Assembly: GCA_013043945.1 (NCBI GenBank)
Contig: JABEUW010000118.1
Span: forward strand, 1-12,712
DNA: 12,712 bases
From: Vulcanimicrobiota bacterium
GTDB taxonomy: Bacteria; Vulcanimicrobiota; Vulcanimicrobiia; Vulcanimicrobiales; Vulcanimicrobiaceae
Direction: 5' to 3'
Both the position numbers and the translations under genes were made by a program. How positions within the stretch are numbered: the first letter of the stretch is position 1; the number at the start of each line of letters is the position of its first letter. This document shows, piece after piece, positions 8,022-12,712 of the stretch. The notes below the pieces were generated by a model. That model saw nothing but the letters and a program-made list of their open reading frames with translations, was not told where the DNA came from and searched no databases.

Positions 8022-8992
8022 CGGTGGGCCGGGGCTCGAATCCCCGCGATGACGTCGTCGAGAATTTCATCGAGCCCCACCTTCGGCTCGAACGAGATCG
8101 CACGACGCGCCTTGGCGATATCGGGGACTCGGCGCATGATCTCTTCGAAGCCCTGCGGATACGCACGCTCGAAAGGAACGAACTCGATGGTCGATTTTGA
8201 ACCGGTCCGTTCGAGGATGCGCTTGGCGAGGTCGAGGATCGTCATCTCGCGCGGGTTGCCGATATTCAGCACTTCGCCGGCGAGTGCGCCGATATCGCGC
8301 AAGATCGACATGAACGCATCGGTAACGTCGCGGACCGAGCAGAAACACCGCGTCTGCGTTCCGTCGCCGTAGACGGTCAGCGGTTCCCCGGCGAGCGCCT
8401 GCGCGGTGAGGCGCGGAACGACCATTCCATAGCGGCCGCTCTGCCTGGCTCCGACGGTATTAAAAAGCCGCACCACCACGACGGGAAGCGCGCGTTCTCG
8501 CTGCAAGGCGAGCGAATAAAACTCGTCGTAGGCTTTCGCACAGGCGTAACTCCATCGCCCGACGGTCGGCGATCCAAAGCAGATCGGGTCTCCTTCGTTC
8601 GACGGAATCTTGGTGGAATGTCCGTACACCTCGGAGGTCGAGGTGATGAGGATCGGGGTCTTACGCTTCAACGCGACTTGGACGACGCTCTCGGTGCCGC
8701 GCGCGTTGACGTCGAGCGTGTCGAACGGGCTCTCTACGATGATGCGCAGGCCGATCCGCGCCGCAAGGTGCACGACGGCATCGCAGCCCTCCATCGAACG
8801 CTCCACGAGCAGCGCATCGCGAATATCTCCGTGAACGAAACGGCTGCCGCGACGGGCGAGCGCGCCGGTGAGGTTCGCGAGATTTCCGGTAGAGAGATCG
8901 TCGAGCGCTACGATCTCGTGCCCCGCGTCGAGCAGTGCGTCGCAGAGATGCGAGCCGATAAAGCCCGCTCCCCCCGTTACGAGCACCTTCAT
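8018..8992 (-). CDS. NAD-dependent SDR sugar-nucleotide enzyme, UDP-glucuronate decarboxylase/epimerase type
   Basis: Extended SDR enzyme of 324 residues. The NAD site is GGAGFIG (7-13), with the acidic ribose-binding DD near 31-32. The catalytic region has TSE (119-121) followed by VYG, and YACAK (Tyr149, Lys153). The Ser-Glu in TSEVYG is shared with UDP-glucuronate decarboxylases (ArnA C-terminal domain, UXS). The C-terminal RRVPDIAKARRAISFEP also fits that group, though epimerases and dehydratases of the family look similar. ATG 8992 is chosen because it begins the Rossmann strand directly and has AAGG upstream; the frame is open further but without SDR sequence. It overlaps the dehydrogenase stop (ATGA). 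Likely substrate: the UDP-uronic acid made by the preceding enzyme. Confidence 0.88.
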   Translation of the reverse strand: MKVLVTGGAGFIGSHLCDALLDAGHEIVALDDLSTGNLANLTGALARRGSRFVHGDIRDALLVERSMEGCDAVVHLAARIGLRIIVESPFDTLDVNARGTESVVQVALKRKTPILITSTSEVYGHSTKIPSNEGDPICFGSPTVGRWSYACAKAYDEFYSLALQRERALPVVVVRLFNTVGARQSGRYGMVVPRLTAQALAGEPLTVYGDGTQTRCFCSVRDVTDAFMSILRDIGALAGEVLNIGNPREMTILDLAKRILERTGSKSTIEFVPFERAYPQGFEEIMRRVPDIAKARRAISFEPKVGLDEILDDVIAGIRAPAHR

Positions 8993-9756
8993 AGTGCGAA
9001 CACCTTCGCCGAGGTCGCAGCCGCCCGCTCGGGGGTGATGACCTGGCGCGTATCGACAATCAACGAAGCGTTCTCGAGAATCGTTTGATAGTCGATGATG
9101 TCGTGGTCGGTGAGGATCACGACGCAATCGGCTCGTGCGACGTGCGAGGGGTCGAGCGGTACGCTTTCGAGGGTATCGACCCGTCGCCTCCGGGGCGAGT
9201 CGGCTCCATTCGCTCGGTCCTTCGAGCGACGCTCGTAGGGAACGATCACGCGCGGGCGCCATTCGGGCCAATCGTTATGCCGGCCGTCGAGCTCGGCGAC
9301 GTGGGGATCGTGATAGGAGACCACCGCACCGCGCATACGCAAACGGTCGATGACCGCGACTGCCGGGCTGCGCCGCGTGTCGTCGATATTTTTTTTATAG
9401 GCGACGCCGACGACGAGAATGTGAGCATCCCGCAGCGATTTTCGCGCCTCGTTTAAGGCGGCGGAGATGAGTTCGACGACGTAGGCGGGCATCTGCGAGT
9501 TAACGTCTTCGGCGAGCTCGATAAAGCGCGATGTGAAACCCTGGCGTTTCGACTCCCAGGCGAGGTAATGCGGATCGAGCGGAATACAGTGGCCGCCGAC
9601 ACCGGGGCCGGGTTGAAACGGCATAAATCCGAACGGTTTCGTCGAGGCGGCGGCGATAACTTCGCCGGAGTCGATGTTGAGTTGTCGGCAGAGGCGAGCG
9701 AATTCGTTGATGAATCCGATATTCACGAGACGAAACGTATTTTCCAGCAGTTTCAC
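8989..9756 (-). CDS. C-terminal fragment of the dehydrogenase (dimerisation and UDP-binding domains, catalytic Cys)
   Basis: This reading frame of 255 codons begins at GTG 9756 (normally an internal Val), the first start-type codon after the TAA. It contains KLLENTFR, the catalytic Cys in VGGHCIPLDP, the hinge VAYKKNIDDTRRSP and the C-terminal UDP-binding domain. No Shine-Dalgarno precedes GTG 9756, so re-initiation would be weak. Residues about 157-195 of this part form a hydrophilic, Arg-rich stretch without a counterpart in WbpA as I remember it. Confidence 0.55.
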   Translation of the reverse strand: MKLLENTFRLVNIGFINEFARLCRQLNIDSGEVIAAASTKPFGFMPFQPGPGVGGHCIPLDPHYLAWESKRQGFTSRFIELAEDVNSQMPAYVVELISAALNEARKSLRDAHILVVGVAYKKNIDDTRRSPAVAVIDRLRMRGAVVSYHDPHVAELDGRHNDWPEWRPRVIVPYERRSKDRANGADSPRRRRVDTLESVPLDPSHVARADCVVILTDHDIIDYQTILENASLIVDTRQVITPERAAATSAKVFAL

Positions 9757-9813
9757 CGTTTCGGCGGCGCGCGCCGACGATACGACGTGCGTCTCTTCAA
9801 ATATTGCGTCGTA

Positions 9814-9816
9814 TTA
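9814..9816 (-). other. In-frame ochre (TAA) stop inside the dehydrogenase gene
   Basis: The minus-strand codons run ATT TAA TAC. The downstream frame (YDAIFEETHVVSS) matches what WbpA-type enzymes have at this point, where the residue before the Tyr is usually Leu. A single base change would convert TAA to Leu (TTA), Gln, Glu, Lys or Ser. Confidence 0.9.
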
Positions 9817-10446
9817 AATGCGTGCGGCGTCGGTGGAGCGCTCGGTGCAACCTCCGATCACCTTGGGGATTCGGGGCAGCGGAATATCGCGCCCCGGATC
9901 GATGCGCTCCGGAGAGAACGCGGCGAGAAAATCGCGGTCCAGACGGAGATTCGATCGTTCGAGAATGGGAACCATCGCTTCTTCCGTCGTGCCGGGATAG
10001 GTCGTCGATTCCAAAACGACGAGCTGGCCCGGACGGAGCGCCCCGGCGACCTGCTCGGCCGCATCGAAGATGCAGGTAAGATCGGGGAGATTGCCCACCC
10101 CTAACGGGGTTGGAACGCAGATGACGACCGCGTCGCACTCCGCGAGCCGAGAAAACTCGCTGCTACATTCGAAGCGTTCGCTTCCGACGAGCTCAACGAC
10201 GCGTTCCTCGGGAACGTCGCGAATGTGCGAGCGTCCCGAGTTCAGCAACACGATGCGTTCGGGATTGACATCGAATCCGAGCACTTTGGGAAAGACCGCA
10301 GCAAACTCGACGGCGAGCGGAAGGCCGACGTAACCGAGCCCGATGATGCCGATCGTTGCGGTTCTCGTGGAGAGACGCCGAACGAGCTCATCAACGTGTA
10401 TTGAGAGCGGTCTCGATACAGAGAGACCGGCAACGCGCTTTCCCAT
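9814..10446 (-). CDS. N-terminal fragment of the dehydrogenase (NAD-binding domain)
   Basis: This is what would be translated if the TAA terminates: 210 residues holding the whole Rossmann NAD-binding domain with GLGYVG, the ESTTYPG loop and SPER, ending just before the central helical domain. It lacks the catalytic Cys and the UDP-binding domain, so it should not be active alone. It is one half of the interrupted gene at 8989-10446, not an independent gene. Confidence 0.6.
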   Translation of the reverse strand: MGKRVAGLSVSRPLSIHVDELVRRLSTRTATIGIIGLGYVGLPLAVEFAAVFPKVLGFDVNPERIVLLNSGRSHIRDVPEERVVELVGSERFECSSEFSRLAECDAVVICVPTPLGVGNLPDLTCIFDAAEQVAGALRPGQLVVLESTTYPGTTEEAMVPILERSNLRLDRDFLAAFSPERIDPGRDIPLPRIPKVIGGCTERSTDAARI

Positions 10447-10513
10447 AGGTTCTCCTATCGACCAAGTACGCCGTTCCTTAGCGACGCGAGGAGGAAACCC
10501 TCCCTCCGCCTAT
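10447..10513 (-). other. 67-base gap between metH and the sugar cluster, with a small hairpin
   Basis: On the minus strand GAGG-G-AGG (10506-10499), loop GTTT (10498-10495) and CCTCCTC (10494-10488) can fold into a seven-pair stem with one bulged G. No run of T follows, so it is at best a weak terminator or an RNA stability element. No convincing promoter boxes are seen. The cluster may be transcribed from here or by read-through from metH. Confidence 0.35.
10452..10456 (-). promoter_or_regulatory. Ribosome binding site of the dehydrogenase gene
   Basis: AGGAG on the minus strand lies five bases before ATG 10446. It fixes the start and shows that the sugar cluster has its own translation entry after metH. 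Confidence 0.75.
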
Positions 10514-12712
10514 TTAGCGTTCGATGGTCGCCGCCGCGTTGAAATAACTCGCGTTGGGGTGATGGATCACGAGCGCCGCGGTGGATTGCTCGGGAATGAT
10601 TTGAAAACTCTCGGTCAGGCGAACCCCGATCGCCTCGACGGCGCCCAACAGCGCGAATGCGATTTCGTGCTGCGAAAGATCCGGGCAGGCGCCGTAGCCC
10701 CACGAATAGCGTTTCCCTCGTTCGGGTGCCAAGCCGAGCTCTCGACGTATGCGCCGGTGGCTCCACTCTGCGAGTGCCTCGGCGGACTGTACCGAAAACC
10801 CGTGCAAGAAATACGATTCGCTAAAGTCGCCGCGTGCGTGGAGCGTTTCGATCTGCTCTCCGACCTCGGCGCCGACCGTCACTACTTGGAGTGCGACGAT
10901 ATCGGAGGCGCCGCCGGAGATCGGCTCGCGCAGGTAATCGGCGAGCGATAGATGCTCCCCGCCGATTTGGCGCGCGAACGACATGCGAGCGATCTCGTGC
11001 GTCGGATCGTTCGGATCGAAGAACAGAATCTCGTTTCCGATGCCGGCGGCCGGGAAATATCCATAGGCGACGCGGGGACGCAAGAGTTCGCCGCGCTCCG
11101 CCTCGGCACGGAAACGGGCGAGCCGCGGCTCGAACTCTTCGCTCACCGTTTTTTCGAACGCCTCGCCCTTCTGATTGCTCGCGCCCCACGAAAGACGATA
11201 GAGCGATTTCAGATCGAAGCACTCCCACAGTTCGCGCACGTCGAACGAATCGATCGTCCGCGCACCGAGGAAGGGCGCTTTCGGCGGTTCGACGAGCACG
11301 CTTTTGACGCTCGAGATGCGCACCTCGTCGGACGGGCGCGCGAGATCGCGCGCTTTCTCTTGCGCTTTGAGCGCCTCGTTCTTGATGCGCGCGACGAAAT
11401 CGCGCCGCCGTTCGGGCTCCCCGGTGAGCACGTCCATGATATCGAGCCCTTCGAAGGCATCCTTTGCGTAAAAGACTCCCGGCTCGAAGGGGCGACGCCC
11501 ATCGTCGAGCAAGGCGATCCGCCGCCCGAAATCGCGATTGATTGCGGCCCCGCCGACGATGACCGGAAACTCCAGGGCACGAGCGTCTTGCTCTTGCACG
11601 CAAATCGGCATTTGTTTGCTCGTCGACACTAAAAGCGCGGAGAGCCCGATCGCGTCGGCATTCACCTCCGCCGCCTTCTCGAGAATGACGTTCATCGGCA
11701 CCTGTTTGCCGAGATCGTGAACGGTGTAGCCGTTATTGGAAAGAATGGTGTTGACGAGGTTCTTTCCGATGTCGTGAACGTCGCCGAAGACCGTTGCGAG
11801 AACGACCGTGCCCTTCGTGCTCCCTTCGCGACGTTCGAGAAACTGCTCGACGTGTGCGACGGCGCGTTTCATGACCTCCGCCGATTGCAGAACGAAGGGA
11901 AGGATCAGTTCGCCCGCTCCAAAGCGGTCGCCGACTTCTTTCATCGCCGGAAGCAGTACCTCGTTGAGCACGTCGACGGGCGTGCGGCGCTGCAACACCT
12001 CATCGAGCATCGCCTCGATGCCGTCTTTTTTGCGCCGGAGGATCGCCTGATGGATGCGCGCCTCGGCCGGCAAATGCTCGTCCTCGTTCGCCGTCTCTCC
12101 ATCGGTACGAACGACCGCATTTTCGTACCGTTCGATAAAGCGTGCGAGCGCATCGGGACGGCGATTGAACACGAGATCGTCGCACGCTTCGCGCGCTTCG
12201 AGGTCGAGTTCCGCGTACGGCGTGATCTCCTTGGGGTGCACGAGCGCGAGATCGAGGCCGGCTTCGACGCAGTGATGCAGAAAGACGGAATTCAGGGCGG
12301 CTCTCGCTGCGGGCTTCAGCCCGAACGATACGTTGCTGACGCCTAACGAGGTGAGCACGCCGGGAAGCGCCGCCTTGATCGCGCGAATGCCTTCGATGGT
12401 TTCGCGCGCCGAATCGATATACTCGGCGTCGCCGGTCGCGAGCGTGAAGGTGAGATCGTCGAAAATCAACGCTCCGGGCTTCAACCCATATTCGCCGACG
12501 ACGATATCGTAGATCCGCCGCGCTACTTCGACTTTGCGTTGTGCGGTCTTCGCCATGCCCGCTTCATCGATCGTCAAGGCGACGACCGCGGCCCCATGCT
12601 CGATCGCCATCGGAAGAACGGCATCGATCTTCGCGCGCCCGCTCGCGAGATGGACCGAGTCCACGATCGCCCGCCCCGGATAATTCTCCAGCGCGCTGCG
12701 GAGAACGGGGAC
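10514..12712 (-). CDS. metH: Cobalamin-dependent methionine synthase MetH (partial, N-terminus outside window)
   Basis: Transfers a methyl group from methyltetrahydrofolate to homocysteine through B12 in the cytoplasm. The visible 732 residues start inside the pterin-binding domain (about 1-190: RAIVDSVHLASGR, AVVALTIDE, LIFDDLTFTLATG). Next comes the helical cap (about 215-300), then the cobalamin domain with the DVHDIG motif (311-316, His313 being the lower cobalt ligand) and VIVGGAAINRDFG (384-396). Last is the reductive activation domain (about 475-732) with the SAM-binding RYSWGYGACPD (668-678) and HHPNASYF near the end. The reading frame is open through the right edge; the GTG at 12664 is an internal Val. 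The homocysteine-binding domain would lie outside, on the same or a separate gene. The stop is TAA at 10514-10516. Confidence 0.97.
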   Translation of the reverse strand, partial: VPVLRSALENYPGRAIVDSVHLASGRAKIDAVLPMAIEHGAAVVALTIDEAGMAKTAQRKVEVARRIYDIVVGEYGLKPGALIFDDLTFTLATGDAEYIDSARETIEGIRAIKAALPGVLTSLGVSNVSFGLKPAARAALNSVFLHHCVEAGLDLALVHPKEITPYAELDLEAREACDDLVFNRRPDALARFIERYENAVVRTDGETANEDEHLPAEARIHQAILRRKKDGIEAMLDEVLQRRTPVDVLNEVLLPAMKEVGDRFGAGELILPFVLQSAEVMKRAVAHVEQFLERREGSTKGTVVLATVFGDVHDIGKNLVNTILSNNGYTVHDLGKQVPMNVILEKAAEVNADAIGLSALLVSTSKQMPICVQEQDARALEFPVIVGGAAINRDFGRRIALLDDGRRPFEPGVFYAKDAFEGLDIMDVLTGEPERRRDFVARIKNEALKAQEKARDLARPSDEVRISSVKSVLVEPPKAPFLGARTIDSFDVRELWECFDLKSLYRLSWGASNQKGEAFEKTVSEEFEPRLARFRAEAERGELLRPRVAYGYFPAAGIGNEILFFDPNDPTHEIARMSFARQIGGEHLSLADYLREPISGGASDIVALQVVTVGAEVGEQIETLHARGDFSESYFLHGFSVQSAEALAEWSHRRIRRELGLAPERGKRYSWGYGACPDLSQHEIAFALLGAVEAIGVRLTESFQIIPEQSTAALVIHHPNASYFNAAATIER

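Larger units (their letters stand above)
8989..10446 (-). pseudogene. UDP-N-acetylglucosamine 6-dehydrogenase (WbpA-like), interrupted by one in-frame TAA
   Basis: Read as one frame this is a nucleotide sugar dehydrogenase of 485 codons that oxidises C6 of a UDP-sugar to the uronic acid using two NAD+. Visible features are the NAD loop GLGYVG (36-41), ESTTYPGTTEE (147-157), SPERIDPG (178-185), IPKVIGG (193-199), the central helix KLLENTFRLVN (232-242) and the catalytic Cys287 in GPGVGGHCIP. SPER..PG and IPKVIGG point to the WbpA/UDP-GlcNAc branch rather than UDP-glucose dehydrogenase. Codon 211 is TAA (9814-9816); both sides are in the same frame and well conserved, so the lesion is a single nonsense codon, not a frameshift. 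ATG 10446 has AGGAG five bases upstream. Compared with WbpA (about 436 residues) there is an N-terminal extension of about 25 residues and a basic insertion near 387-425. Confidence 0.85.

Noticed and set aside
8993..9271. N-terminal extension of the SDR gene
   Set aside because: The extra 93 residues are Arg/His-rich shadow sequence of the dehydrogenase. The SDR fold starts at MKVLVTGGAG.
9757..9816. Frameshift as the cause of the split dehydrogenase
   Set aside because: The distance from the TAA to the downstream GTG is a multiple of three and the intervening codons read as family sequence, so no indel is needed.
9814..9816. Recoding of the stop (selenocysteine, pyrrolysine or programmed read-through)
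   Set aside because: Selenocysteine uses TGA and pyrrolysine uses TAG. TAA followed by T is an efficient stop context, and no recoding structure is apparent.

Overview
The window is one densely packed block of genes, all on the minus strand, from a GC-rich bacterium. A predicted outer-membrane barrel protein and a lipoprotein signal suggest a two-membrane (diderm) organism. The style of the methionine synthase and cyclase would fit a little-cultured phylum such as Vulcanimicrobiota/Eremiobacterota (WPS-2), but that is a low-confidence guess. I saw no tRNA, rRNA, CRISPR array, insertion sequence or integrase. No gene-free stretch exceeds about 75 bases.

Reading in the direction of transcription (from high to low coordinates), the window opens with the C-terminal 732 codons of cobalamin-dependent methionine synthase (metH, 10514-12712), whose start lies outside. 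After a 67-base gap comes a tightly coupled cell-surface sugar cluster (10446 down to 4680). It holds a WbpA-like UDP-N-acetylglucosamine 6-dehydrogenase interrupted by one in-frame TAA stop, and an SDR sugar-nucleotide enzyme resembling UDP-glucuronate decarboxylases. These are followed by a small exported barrel protein resembling YaiO, a membrane-anchored HEAT-repeat protein and a processive-type family 2 glycosyltransferase. Most junctions overlap by four bases (ATGA). The genes read as one unit: make an acidic or decarboxylated aminosugar donor, polymerise it at the inner membrane, and pass it through the outer membrane.

After a 75-base gap follows a membrane-anchored class III nucleotide cyclase with unusual catalytic-site residues (3570-4604). 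Ten bases later begins a branched-chain amino-acid-type ABC transporter operon in the order livK, livH, livM, livG. livG is cut by the left edge of the window, and livF would be expected beyond it.

The two most notable points are the single nonsense codon in an otherwise intact dehydrogenase reading frame, and the compact barrel/HEAT/glycosyltransferase module. The latter may be a synthase-dependent polysaccharide secretion system of a little-studied type.
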